Shown: one piece after another, positions 40,386 to 50,783 of the stretch | Numbering within the stretch: position 1 is the stretch's first letter | Layout: each line of letters opens with the position of its first letter | Origin: Pseudomonadota bacterium | GTDB taxonomy: Bacteria; Myxococcota_A; UBA796; UBA9615 | Direction: 5' to 3' | Assembly (NCBI GenBank): GCA_024229515.1 | Contig: JAAESI010000153.1 | Coordinates: forward strand, 35,146-99,145 | DNA length: 64,000 nucleotides | Notes under the pieces: generated by a model | Database searches by the model: none | Told to the model about the DNA's origin: nothing | Seen by the model: only the letters and a program-made list of their open reading frames with translations | Position numbers and translations under genes: made by a program

Positions 40386-42605
40386 ATGGGGCATTCCCTC
40401 ATCGGCAGCCGACTGGCGCACTACGAGCTGACCGGCGCGCTGGGGTCGGGCGCGATGTCCGAGGTCTACCTGGGTCGCGACACCCAGTTGGACAAGGAAG
40501 TCGCGGTCAAGGTCATCAGCGAGAACCTCGTGCAGCGGGCGGATCTCGTGGAGCGGTTCGAGCGTGAGGCGCGCGCCGCGGCCCGGCTGGAGCACCCCAA
40601 CCTCGCCACCATCTACTTCTCCGGCACCTTCGAGGGGCAGCGTTTCTACGCCATGGAGCTGGTGCGGGGGTGGTCGCTCGCCGACCTCATCGAGGCCCGC
40701 GTCAGCTTCACCTGGGACCAGCTGCTGTCGGCGTTTGCCCAGACCTGCGTGGGGCTCGGAGCGGCCCAGGCCGCCGGCGTCATCCACCGGGACATCAAGC
40801 CCGGCAACTTGATGATCGCCCGCAACGGGCTGACGAAGATCGTGGACTTCGGGCTGGCCCGGCTGGGGAACGACAAGAGCCTCAGCCGAGCCGGGGCGAT
40901 GATGGGCACGCCGTTCTACATCGCGCCGGAGATGGTGCAGGGCAAGAGCGCCGGCCACCTCAGCGACATCTACTCGCTGGGCGTGACGATGGCCCACATG
41001 ATCCTGGGGGTGCCGCCGTACGACGCGGAGACGCCCTACGGCGTGATGATGCAGCACGTCACCGAGCCCGTTCCGATCCTCCACGAGATGAACAAGTGCG
41101 TGCCTCGGGCGCTGTCGGAGCTGCTCGCGGTGATGATGAGCAAGGACCCCCTGGCGCGGCCGCCGAGCTACCACCGGGTCCACCTCGCGCTCCGCAAGAT
41201 CGCCGCGTCGATCCCCCGCGAGGAAGTGGAGTCGACGCTGCAGTGGTGCGGTCTGGACAAGATGAACTCGACCGCGGGCGACGACCCGACGCGGTGCAGC
41301 GTCTGCGGCAAGCCCTACGGCCTGCGGGAGCTGTCCGAGACCTACCACGTGGATCTCGTGAACTGGAACCGGGGCGATGCCCGCGAGGCGGTGGCGAACT
41401 ACATCGGCGAGGCGGTGGGGCAGAGCTCCGAGGACGTCGAGCTGCTGCTGGACCCCCTCCCCTTCCGCGCCGCCTTCCGGGTGCCTCGTGATCGGGCCAA
41501 GCGGATGCACGTCACGTTCCACGACCTCGGCGCGATCGTGGAGCTGGTTCCGGCGGACGACGACGCGGTCAAGCAGCTGGAGATCAAGGAGCTTCCGATC
41601 GCCCCACGCTGGCCGCGCAGCGGCAACGAGCAGACCGGCGATCCCAGCGAGTCGATCGGGCCGCGCACCCACACCCGCCTCAAGCCCATCCGCCCCCCGG
41701 CGGCGGCGGGTCCCTGGCAGGTGGCGACGGGCCTGCTCGGCGTCGCGGTGATCGTTCTGTTCGTGTTGGTGCTGCGAAAGCCGCAGGTGGTGATCGTGGA
41801 GCGTCCCCCCACCCCGACCGTCGCCCCCATCGGCGTCACGACCGCCGACGTGCCGCCGCGGCCGACCTCCACCCCGACCCCCGCGGCGGTGGACGCGCCC
41901 CCGACCGTGAACCTGGGCGCGGACCCGGATCCCGAAGCCCCGCCGACCGTGGGGGCCGACGATCAGCTGACGTTCCCCGTGCCCGTGGCCTCCGGCTGGT
42001 TCGACATCAGCCCCACGGAGCTGGACGCCGGCGTGGTTCGAACCGTGGTGGACCAACTCGACGCCGCCGCGGCTCACATCCACGACGAGATCCCCTTCCC
42101 GATGAAGCCGTTCTTCCCCCTCGCCCTGACCGCGGCCCCGCTGCAGGCCTCGGAGGTTGGCTACGGCACGCCGATGCGGTTCCCGACGGGGGGCGTGAGC
42201 GCGGACGGTCACCCGGAGCTCACGGTGCTGAGCCGCGTCGCCGTCGCCCGCCTCGTGGTGGAACGCCTCGGCGGGGATGACGTGCCGCCCTGGCTGACGG
42301 TCGGGCTCGGCGCCTACCTGGCCCGGGGGCCGCTGCCGGAGGCCGAGTGGTCCGCGGCGATCCAGGCCGGGGGCCTGCCCACGGAGGTCGACATCGCGGA
42401 GGCGGCCCCGTCGCCGACCACCGACCGGCTCCTGCGGGGCTTCGTCACGTTCGTGATCCAGACCCGCGGCAACGTCGGCGTGCAGCAGACGCTGACCATG
42501 CTCAAGGCAGGCCGCACCATCGACGATGCGGCCTTGCGGTCGCTGGGCACGACGCCCTCGGACCTGGAGCAGGAGTGGGTCGCCCTCGCCGGCGGGGCCG
42601 AGTAG
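40386..42605 (+). CDS. serine/threonine protein kinase with degenerate peptidase-MA-like C-terminus
   Basis: YELTGALGSGAMSEVYLGRD, VIHRDIKPGNLMIARNGLTKIVDFGLARL, GTPFYIAPEMV; extracellular C-terminal PPWLTVGLGAYLARG. Confidence 0.92.
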   Translation: MGHSLIGSRLAHYELTGALGSGAMSEVYLGRDTQLDKEVAVKVISENLVQRADLVERFEREARAAARLEHPNLATIYFSGTFEGQRFYAMELVRGWSLADLIEARVSFTWDQLLSAFAQTCVGLGAAQAAGVIHRDIKPGNLMIARNGLTKIVDFGLARLGNDKSLSRAGAMMGTPFYIAPEMVQGKSAGHLSDIYSLGVTMAHMILGVPPYDAETPYGVMMQHVTEPVPILHEMNKCVPRALSELLAVMMSKDPLARPPSYHRVHLALRKIAASIPREEVESTLQWCGLDKMNSTAGDDPTRCSVCGKPYGLRELSETYHVDLVNWNRGDAREAVANYIGEAVGQSSEDVELLLDPLPFRAAFRVPRDRAKRMHVTFHDLGAIVELVPADDDAVKQLEIKELPIAPRWPRSGNEQTGDPSESIGPRTHTRLKPIRPPAAAGPWQVATGLLGVAVIVLFVLVLRKPQVVIVERPPTPTVAPIGVTTADVPPRPTSTPTPAAVDAPPTVNLGADPDPEAPPTVGADDQLTFPVPVASGWFDISPTELDAGVVRTVVDQLDAAAAHIHDEIPFPMKPFFPLALTAAPLQASEVGYGTPMRFPTGGVSADGHPELTVLSRVAVARLVVERLGGDDVPPWLTVGLGAYLARGPLPEAEWSAAIQAGGLPTEVDIAEAAPSPTTDRLLRGFVTFVIQTRGNVGVQQTLTMLKAGRTIDDAALRSLGTTPSDLEQEWVALAGGAE

Positions 42606-43289
42606 CTACGAGTCCCTGAGCAGCCGCCCGAGGGTGGGGAAGACGACCCGCAGCATGGAGTCGTCGTCCTGCCGGTTCGAGGACCAGGCCGCGAGCCGGA
42701 AGTCGGAGTCGACCACGTGGAAGCCCGGGATCAGCTGGTGGCTGGTGGAGTTGATGTGCCTTCGGTCGGCCACGAGGGCGACGATGCCGCGCTCCCGCTG
42801 CTCGAAGTGCTCCTCCCAGGCGACGGCCTCCTCGAGGGGCGGCGGGTTCTGCCCGTCCATGCCGTACAGCAGCAGCTGGATGTAGGTGAACTCGCCCAGC
42901 GCGATGGACGTCTCGGCGTGGCGGCCGAGGTAGTGGTCGGTCTCGGGGAGGTCGGCCTGGGGCGTGACGCCCTGGAAGCCTCCCTTGGTGCGGCCCCCGG
43001 TCCACGCCTGGCAGGCGGCGCAGGGCAGGCCCACCGGCTCGATCAGCAGCGGCTTGCCCGCGAACTCGCTGAGCCGGACGAGCGGGCCGTCGGTCCGCAT
43101 CATCAGGAAGTCGGGGTACGGCTCCCCTTTGACGGGGGGCCAGAGGCCGGCCATGGGGCCAAACTCCGCCAGCAGGGACTGCAGCTCGGTCTCCTGGATG
43201 ACCGCTGCCTCGGCCGGCGTCGGGGGTGTTCGGCGATCGCGGGGCACCCGGAGCGCGACGGGGTGCGGACAGCGCGCTGCCGGGCACAT
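42606..43289 (-). CDS. thioredoxin/AhpC-TSA-fold-like domain protein or C-terminal domain of the NRPS
   Basis: PYPDFLMMRTDGPLVRLSEFAGKPLLIEPVGLPCAACQAW; immediately follows the NRPS T domain in a shifted frame. Confidence 0.6.
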   Translation of the reverse strand: MCPAARCPHPVALRVPRDRRTPPTPAEAAVIQETELQSLLAEFGPMAGLWPPVKGEPYPDFLMMRTDGPLVRLSEFAGKPLLIEPVGLPCAACQAWTGGRTKGGFQGVTPQADLPETDHYLGRHAETSIALGEFTYIQLLLYGMDGQNPPPLEEAVAWEEHFEQRERGIVALVADRRHINSTSHQLIPGFHVVDSDFRLAAWSSNRQDDDSMLRVVFPTLGRLLRDS

Positions 43290-46200
43290 CGCGGTCGAGC
43301 CGCCGGCCCAGACGGTGGGCTAACTCGACGGCGAGGAGGGAGTCTCCCCGCTCGAAGAACTCGCTGTCGCCGGACAGCGTGGGGTCCCGGAGGATCTCGC
43401 GGAAGGCTGCCAGGACCGCCGCCTCGAGGGGGTCCGAAGGAGAGGCCGGGTCGGAGGCCGAGGCCGCCAACGGCTCCACCAGGGCCTTGCGATCCAGCTT
43501 CCCCGCCCGGTTGAGGGGGAGCTCGACGGTGGCGATGAACCGCCCCGGGATCATGGCCGCGGGCAGGTAGGTGGCGGCGTGAGCGTGGAGCTCGCGGGCC
43601 GGGATCGGGGCGTCCTTCGGCACGATCCAGGCGATCAGCCGCGAGCCTCCCGGCCCGGGCCGTACGTCGGCGGCCGCGCGGGCGATCTCCGGGTGCCGCA
43701 GCAGCGCCGCTTCGACCTCCTCGAGCTCGACCCGACGGCCCCGCAGCTGAACCTGTTGGTCGACCCGCCCGCAGAACAGCAACTCGCCGGTGTCCATCAT
43801 CCGAGCCAGATCACCGGTCCGGTACAAGCGCCCGCCCGGCTCGAACGGATCGGGCGTGAAGGTCGGGCACGGGTCGGGCCCGAGGTACCCCGCCGCCACC
43901 GACGGCCCGCCGATGTGCAGCTCTCCGCGCGCGCCGATCGGCGCCGGCTCCCCGGCCCGGTCGAGCACGTACAGCCGGAACGGCGGCACGGGCACCCCGA
44001 TCGGGACGGACGGCCGCTCGCGCAAGCGGTGCAGGGTGGCGCGATCGAAGCTCGCGCTGGTGCAGTTGATCGTGGCCTCCGTGGGGCCGTAGCCGTTGAC
44101 GACGCGTCCCGCGGGATGCATCGCCGCCAGCAGCCGTTCCACCAGCTCGGCGGTCAACGCCTCCCCGCCGAAGTGCGCGAGTCGAAGGGTCGGCAGCGGG
44201 CGGCCGGCAGACAACAGCAGCCGCGCGAACGACGGTGTGGTGTGCAGCGTGTCGGTCCCGTGCTCGACGGCGAAGTCGAGGAGGCGGTCGAGCGAGGCGC
44301 CGTCCGGAGGCACGCACAGGGTGCCACCCGCCAGCAGCGTGGTCAGCAGCTCGAAGATCCCGAAGTCGAAGGCCGCCGACAGGTTCTGCAGCACCCGGGT
44401 GTCCGGCCCGAGCCCGAGCTCCCGGAGGCCCCAGGACAGCACCGGCGCGAGGTTCCGCTCGGTGATCGGCACCCCCTTGGGGCGGCCGGTCGAGCCCGGG
44501 GTGAACGCGACGTAGACGACCCGATCCGGGTCCGGAGGCAGCGGGGGCACGGGCGCGGTCCCGACGGGGAGGCCGTCACCGACGGCGATCACGGTCCGGC
44601 TGTGCTCCTCGGCCTGGTCTCGGCAGCCCGCCGAGGTGACGATCGTGCGTACCTCGGCGTCGTCCAGCATCGAACGCTGCCGGCTCGCGGGGTCGGCTTC
44701 GGCGAGGGGAACAAACGCGCTCCCAGCTTTCAGGATCGCGACCAGCCCGACCAGCAGCTCGGCGCCCGCGGGGGCCAGCAGGCCGATCCGTTCCCCCGCG
44801 GGGAGCCGACCCGCGAGCGCGCCCGCGCAGGCCTCGAGCTCCCGGTAGGTCAATTCCCCCCCCGCCCCCACGCAGGCCGTCGCCGAGGGTGACGCGGCGA
44901 CCTGGGCGGCGATCCTGAGGGAGACCGGGGGAGCCTCATCGAAGCCTTGCTGCGGACCCCGGGCGAGCGGCCCGAGCAGCCTCGTTCGCTCGTGATCGGT
45001 GACCGCGCGCGGCGCCTCCTGCCCCGCGGCGATGTCCTCGAGCAGCGCCTCCCAGTTCGCGGCGAGGCGGTCGATGGCCGACGGCGCGAAGAGGTCGCTG
45101 CGGTACTCGAGGGCGACGGCGATGCCCGCTTCGGACCGGGACGCCGTGGCCGACAGGTCGAACGCCACCGCCCCGGTCTCCAGCGGTCGAGGCGTCCACA
45201 GCGCGCCGCCGAACTCGACGGGCCGGCCCAGCGCCCCCGCGACCAGCTCGCGGTGGGCCTCCGGCGCCCCCGGGGCGAGGCTCTGCCAGGCGAACACGAC
45301 GCGCAGGGTCGAGGTCCGCTGCGCGTCGCAGGGGGGACCGAGCCGACGGACCAGCGTCGCGAACGGGACCTCCGCGTGCCGCAGCGCGCCCTCCACGGTG
45401 GCGTGCGTCTGGCGCAGGAGCTGACCGAAGGGGCGGGCCGGATCGACCCGCACGCGCAGGGGGACCACATCGACGAACGGCCCCAGGGTGCGCTCGAAGC
45501 GGCGCTCGAACCGCCCCGAGACGGGGGAGCCCAGGAGCAGGTCGTCGCGGGCGCAGTAGCGCTCCAGGAGGACCCCGAACGACGGCAGCAGCAGCGAGAA
45601 CAGCGTGACGTCGTGCTCCGCGGCGGCCCGCTCGAGGGCGGCCGCCAGTGGCGGGGGGACCGCGAACCGGTGGGTGCGCCCCGCGTGCTCGGTGTGCTCC
45701 GGCAGGGGGGAAGTCCAGAGGCAGCGGGAGGTCCCAGTCGGCGCCGTCCAGCTGCTCCTCCCAATGCGTCCACGCCTCGTCGGCGCTGGGCCCCTCGAGC
45801 GCCGCTCCCCGAGTCCGGGCGAAGGCCGCGTACGACGCCTCGGGGTCGTCCCCGGGCCCTTCGATGAGCTCGCGCAGGAGCAGGGACATCGACGCCAGGT
45901 CGGCGACCGCGTGGTGGAGGCAGAGCACGATGACGTGCCGCTCGGGACCGCGCCGCAGGATGCGCAGCCGGACGAGCGGGCCGTCCGCGAGGTCAAAGGG
46001 GGCGGTGGCGTCGCGCGCGAGCGCCTCCTCGACCTGTCCGTCGCTCCAGCCGCCGGCGTCCTCCACGACGGTGATGGGGGCGGCCGCGGCGCGCACGCAA
46101 ACCACCGGCAGGCCCCCGATGACGGGGAAGCAGGAGCGGAGGATCGGGTGGCGGGCGACGGCCTCGTGCAGCCGCGCGACGAAGCCGTCGGGGTCGAAGG

Positions 46201-46471
46201 GACCGACCACATCGACCGCCAACGGGAGGTGGTAGGCGGGGCACTGGGGAGCGACCTGGTGAAAGAACCAGAGCCCGAGCTGGGTGCCGCTCAGGGGGTG
46301 CCAGACGTCGTCGGCCCCGTCGGGCCCCGGCAGCACCTCCACCAGCGCCTCGCGGGCCCCCTCGAGGCGGGCACGGAGATCGTCGTCGAGGGCTTCGGGG
46401 GGGGCTCGGAACCGCAGCCGACCGCCGTCGGCCCAGAGCTGAACGCCCCGGGCAGCAGCGGCCAGGAGCAC
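43290..46471 (-). CDS. nonribosomal peptide synthetase, TubC docking-C-A-T, with apparent frameshift at 45705-45710; 3' boundary uncertain
   Basis: TubC-like LLAAAARGVQLWADGGRLRFRAPPEALDDDLRARLEGAREALVEVL; C domain LCLHHAVADL; A domain FTPGSTGRPKGVPIT, NGYGPTEATINC, YRTGDLARMMDTGELLFCGRVDQQVQLRGRRVELEEVE, LPLNRAGKLDRKAL; T domain FFERGDSLLAVEL. Confidence 0.88.
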
Positions 46472-46496
46472 ATCCGCGGGCCCCGTCGGGGGACCC

Positions 46497-47122
46497 TCAG
46501 AGATCGTAGAGCACCTTGTACGCGGCGGAGGCTCCGGGGGGCACGTAGTCGAGCTTCTCGAAGCCGAGCTCGGCATCGACGACCTGCTCCTTCATCGAGT
46601 CGGTCACGAGGATCTCCCACGCCTTCGCGGTGTCCTCGCCCAGCTTGCTGGCGGCGTTCACCTGCTCCCCGAACACGTCGGCGTCGCCGATCTTGAGGAG
46701 GTGGCCGTACCCCAACCCGATGCACAGGAGGATGTCGTCCTCCGCGGGGGTGCGGTCGTTGTGCGCCTTGAGGTGCCGCTGCATGGCGATCGAGCAGGCC
46801 AGCGCCTTGGCGGGGTTCCGGAAGATGACGAGCATGCTGTCGCCCTCCGTCTTGAGGAGGATGCCGTCGTTCTCGTCGATCAACGGGACGAGCTCACGCT
46901 CCTGGGCGTAGATCGTCTGCAGGAAGTGGGTGATCCCGAACGCCTCGACCGAGCGGGAGAAGCCCGCCAGATCCGTGAACATCACGCACCAGGTCTCTCC
47001 GAACAGGTCCCAGATCCGCTTGTCGATGCGGACCTGTCCGCGCCGTCCTTCATTCGATCCTCGATGAGTCGGCTCAGCCGCTCTTCCGATGCTCCGATGC
47101 CGATTCGCCTCGTGATCCTCAT
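46497..47122 (-). CDS. class III nucleotide cyclase-like domain protein, apparent frameshift near 47037-47047
   Basis: MFTDLAGFSRSVEAFGITHFLQ, ILLKTEGDSMLVIF, GIGYGHLLKIGDADVFGEQVNAASKLGED; N-term MRITRRIGIGASEERLSRLIEDRMKDG in another frame. Confidence 0.75.
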
Positions 47123-47211
47123 GCGTTCCTCCAGATGTCGCGGATTGTGGTGCGGACCTCCCCGGTTCACAAGCCGCGTCACCGGGTCTGGAGAGGAAGT
47201 CGGGCGGCGCG

Positions 47212-48015
47212 CTACGACTCGCCGCGCTGGCTCCGGAGCATCAGCCGCTCGTACAGGCCCGGCGCGAGGCGTGAGATCCACCACGACGCCTGCCCCATCA
47301 CCCCCGGGACGACCGCCCGCCGACGGGCGATGCAGCCGCACACGATGGCGTCGGCGACCGCCTCGGGGCTCAGCGGGCGGGCCATCGAGACGGGGGCGGC
47401 GCTGAGCGTCTCGCCTCGACCGTCGAGGGCGTGAGTGCGCAGCGGCGTATCGACGAAGTAGGGGCACGCGAGGGTCACCGAGACCCCCGAGCCGCGGAGT
47501 TCGGCGCGCAGGGTGTCGAAGAAGCCGTGCAGCGCGTGCTTGCTCGCGGAGTAGCCGGTGCGACCGACCAGCGGAGCGAAGCCGGCGACGCTGGAGATCG
47601 CGACGATGCGACCCTTCTGCTGGCGCAAGGACGGCAGCGCCGCGGCCGTGCAGTACATCGAGCCGAAGAGGTTCACCTCGATGACCCGGCGCAGGACCGA
47701 CAGATCGGTGTCGGCGAAGCGGCTCCGGTGGCTGATGCCGGCGTTGTTCACGAGCACGTCGATCGCTCCCAGGGCCTCGATCACCCGGGCCATGGCGGCC
47801 TCGCAGTCCTCGGGATCGGTGACGTCGCAGACCACCGTAAGCGGCCGTCCCTCACGCTCCGAGGCCGCCTCCTGGAGGCCGGCTTCGTCCCGATCCAGGA
47901 GCGCGATCCGGGCCCCTCGCGCGCCAAAGGCGTCCGCAAGCGCGCGCCCGATCCCGCCGGCTCCCCCGGTGATCACGACCACCCGCCCCGCCAGGGGGGC
48001 CGCCCGCTCAGGCAC
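47212..48015 (-). CDS. short-chain dehydrogenase/reductase
   Basis: VVVITGGAGGIGRALADAFGARGARIALLDRD, NNAGISH, YSASKHAL. Confidence 0.92.
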   Translation of the reverse strand: MPERAAPLAGRVVVITGGAGGIGRALADAFGARGARIALLDRDEAGLQEAASEREGRPLTVVCDVTDPEDCEAAMARVIEALGAIDVLVNNAGISHRSRFADTDLSVLRRVIEVNLFGSMYCTAAALPSLRQQKGRIVAISSVAGFAPLVGRTGYSASKHALHGFFDTLRAELRGSGVSVTLACPYFVDTPLRTHALDGRGETLSAAPVSMARPLSPEAVADAIVCGCIARRRAVVPGVMGQASWWISRLAPGLYERLMLRSQRGES

Positions 48016-48946
48016 GGTGGCTCCGGTACAGGTCGAAGACCTCCCGCGTCGACTTACTCGGCACGAAGCCGAACTCGGCCTTGAGCCGCGCGTTGTCGAG
48101 CACCGGGCGGTACCGCAGGAACGCCGTCTGCTCGGGCGTGTTCTCGGTCCAGCCCCGCTTGTGCAGCGCCGCGAGCGCGCTCCGAAGCACGCCCTCGGGC
48201 ACCGCGAGGAACGGGCGGCCCAGGCCGCGGGCGGCTTCGCGCAGCGTCATCACGCCGTCGCCGGTCAGGTTCCAGACCCCCGCCGCGTCCCCCCGCACCG
48301 CCGCCTCCAGCGCCTCGACCACGTCCTCGTCCCACACGAAGCAGAACGGGGTGTCCACGCCGCGAAGCCCCAGCACGACGGGCCGCTCCAGCATCCGCGT
48401 GATCGGGCTGTGCACGCCCACCCCCAGCACCGTCGAGACCCGGAAGACGGCCTGGCTGAGTTCCGGCCGATCCTGTCGGTAGCGCGCCAGCATCTCTTCG
48501 ATCAGCCGCTTGTGGTGGCTGTAGGGGAACGCCGCGTCGCCCCGCAGGGGAGCGTCTTCGTCCAGCAGGGGGCCGTTGTCCGGCGAGTACCCGTAGGCCG
48601 CTCCGCTGCTGGTGTAGACGAACCGGCCGACCCCCGCGGCGAGGCAGGCCTCGATCACGTTGCGGGTGCCGTCGACCTCGATCGCGCGGAGCGTCTCAAG
48701 GCTCATCTCCTGGGGGGGGCTGAGGATCGCAGCGAGGTGGACGACCACGTCGACGGAGTGCTCGCGCAGCCGGTCCGCCAGCGCGGGGTCCTGGACGTCG
48801 AGGATGCAGGCTTCCCCGGAGGCGGGCTCCGGAGGCGGGTGCACGTCGGTGGCGATGACCCGCACGTCCGCACGTTCCCCCAGGCGGCGCACCAGCGCCC
48901 GCCCGACCGAACCGGCGGCGCCGGTGATCAGGACCGTGAGGCTCAT
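48008..48946 (-). CDS. NAD-dependent epimerase/dehydratase
   Basis: VLITGAAGSVGRALVRRL, FVYTSSGAAYG, FPYSHHKRLIE. Confidence 0.9.
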   Translation of the reverse strand: MSLTVLITGAAGSVGRALVRRLGERADVRVIATDVHPPPEPASGEACILDVQDPALADRLREHSVDVVVHLAAILSPPQEMSLETLRAIEVDGTRNVIEACLAAGVGRFVYTSSGAAYGYSPDNGPLLDEDAPLRGDAAFPYSHHKRLIEEMLARYRQDRPELSQAVFRVSTVLGVGVHSPITRMLERPVVLGLRGVDTPFCFVWDEDVVEALEAAVRGDAAGVWNLTGDGVMTLREAARGLGRPFLAVPEGVLRSALAALHKRGWTENTPEQTAFLRYRPVLDNARLKAEFGFVPSKSTREVFDLYRSHRA

Positions 48947-50712
48947 GCCCCGGCCGGCTCCGCGTGGATGTCCTTGAAGTCCTTGAGGTTGGGCGCCCAC
49001 ATGTGCGCGACCGGGTCGACGTCCACGTGCACGACCGCCGGCTTGCCCGAGGCCACGGCCCGCTCCAGCGCGCCCCGGAGCCCGGCGGGGTCGGCGACCC
49101 GCTCGCCGTGAGCGCCCATGGAGCGGGCGAGCACGTCGAACTCGATCTCGCCCAGATCGGCGTTGATCGTCTCCTCGGGCGAGAGCGTCTTGCGGACCAG
49201 CGTCTTGATCGGCTTCAGCGCGAACTGCTGGTTGATCTTGACCATCCCCCACTGCTTGTCGCAGAGCACGATCCAGACGACCTGGAGGCCGTTGCGCACC
49301 GCGGTCTCCACCTCCTGCGGGTGGAAGCCCATCGCGCCGTCTCCGATGATGCAGTAGGCGGGCCGGTCGGGGAACGCGACCTTGGCGGCCAGGACCTGCG
49401 AGCAGCCCGCGCCGAGCATCCCCATCTTCGGCGTGGTGAGCAGGCTCCCGGGCCGGCGGATCTGGGTAAAGAAGTTGGTCCAGATGGCGGTGTTGCCCCC
49501 GTCGACCACCACGATGGCGTCGTCGCCGAAGACCTCCTGCGCGGCCACGGGCACGTGGGCGGGGTGCATCGGCATCGTGGTCTTGGTGAGGTGCTTGTCG
49601 AGCGTCTTGCGGCGCTTCGCGATCCGACGGTGGAGGCCGTCGATCCAGGGCCGGCGGCCCGGCTTGCGCCGCGTGCGGAGGTGCTCGGCGAGCGCGGTCA
49701 GGAACTCGCGGATGTCGGCCTGCACGGGTACCTCGACGGGGCGGATGTTCCCGATCGTCTCCGGGTCGAGGTCGACCTGGACCATGCGCTGCGACGCCGC
49801 CGGGGCCCAGTACGGAGCCTTGCCCCACCAGTCCGTCTCGCCGAGGCGGGAGCCCAGCACCAGCACCGCGTCCGCTTCCTTGCGAGCCGCCGCCACCGCG
49901 TCGAGGTAGAGCATCGGGATCGCCAACTCGTGGCGCTCGTCCAGGGCCGCGCGCGCCGCCCAGCTGGTCGTGACGGGGGCCCCGAGCAGCTCTGCGACCT
50001 CGATCAGCTCGGCCGTCGCGGTGGCGTGGAGCACGCCCGAGCCGGCGTGCAGGAGCGGCCGGTCCGCCGCCAGCAGCAGGTCCGCCGCCGCCTTCACGTC
50101 GGCGGGACGGGGAGCGAACGTGCCCACGCTGCGGTACTGCGCCGGAGGCACGAACCAAGCCGCCTGCTCCGCGCTGGACTGGTTCATCAGGTCTTCGGGG
50201 ATGTCGAGGTGCACGAGGCCGGGGCGCCCCGTGAAGCACATCCGCAGCGCCCGCCGGGTCAGCTCGGCGATGCGGTCGAACGAGGGCACGTGCACGCTGA
50301 ACTTCGCCATCGCCGCGATGGCCGCGGTCTGGGGGAAGCACTGGAAGGTGCCGCCGCGGTCGGGCTCGACGATGGCGTGGCGGCGAGACGACGTGATCAG
50401 GAGCACGCGGTTGCCCTCGGCGTTCTCCACCGCGACCCCCGGGAGCGCGTTGGCGGCGCCGGGGCCGTTGCTGGCGATGCAGACGCCCAGCTTCCCCGTG
50501 AGGCGCGCGTAGCCGCCCGCCATGTGCACCGCGCTGGACTCGTGGCGGGGCGTGATCAGCTCGATGTCGTGCTCGCCGAAGGTCGAGTACATGCCGAAGT
50601 AGGTGCCGTCGATGATGCCGAAGACGCGGCTCACGCCCTCCGCGGCGAGCAGCCGGGTGACGATCTCACCGCCCTGGACGGTTTTGGTACGCAGGTTGCG
50701 AACGACGCTCAT
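48943..50712 (-). CDS. thiamine-pyrophosphate-dependent enzyme (acetolactate-synthase-like)
   Basis: GGEIVTRLLAAEGVSRVFGIIDGTYFGMYSTF, GPGAANALPGVA, IIGDGAMGFHPQEVETAVRNGLQVVWIVLCDKQWGM. Confidence 0.92.
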   Translation of the reverse strand: MSVVRNLRTKTVQGGEIVTRLLAAEGVSRVFGIIDGTYFGMYSTFGEHDIELITPRHESSAVHMAGGYARLTGKLGVCIASNGPGAANALPGVAVENAEGNRVLLITSSRRHAIVEPDRGGTFQCFPQTAAIAAMAKFSVHVPSFDRIAELTRRALRMCFTGRPGLVHLDIPEDLMNQSSAEQAAWFVPPAQYRSVGTFAPRPADVKAAADLLLAADRPLLHAGSGVLHATATAELIEVAELLGAPVTTSWAARAALDERHELAIPMLYLDAVAAARKEADAVLVLGSRLGETDWWGKAPYWAPAASQRMVQVDLDPETIGNIRPVEVPVQADIREFLTALAEHLRTRRKPGRRPWIDGLHRRIAKRRKTLDKHLTKTTMPMHPAHVPVAAQEVFGDDAIVVVDGGNTAIWTNFFTQIRRPGSLLTTPKMGMLGAGCSQVLAAKVAFPDRPAYCIIGDGAMGFHPQEVETAVRNGLQVVWIVLCDKQWGMVKINQQFALKPIKTLVRKTLSPEETINADLGEIEFDVLARSMGAHGERVADPAGLRGALERAVASGKPAVVHVDVDPVAHMWAPNLKDFKDIHAEPAGA

Positions 50713-50765
50713 GGGGACCTCCGAAGTGCGGGCCGTCAGGACCCGATGGCGAGGTTGTAGATCGA

Positions 50766-50783
50766 TTTGACCGATCGGTCAAA
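50766..50783. promoter_or_regulatory. perfect 18-bp palindrome, candidate TetR operator
   Basis: TTTGACCGATCGGTCAAA between divergent TPP-enzyme and TetR genes. Confidence 0.75.
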
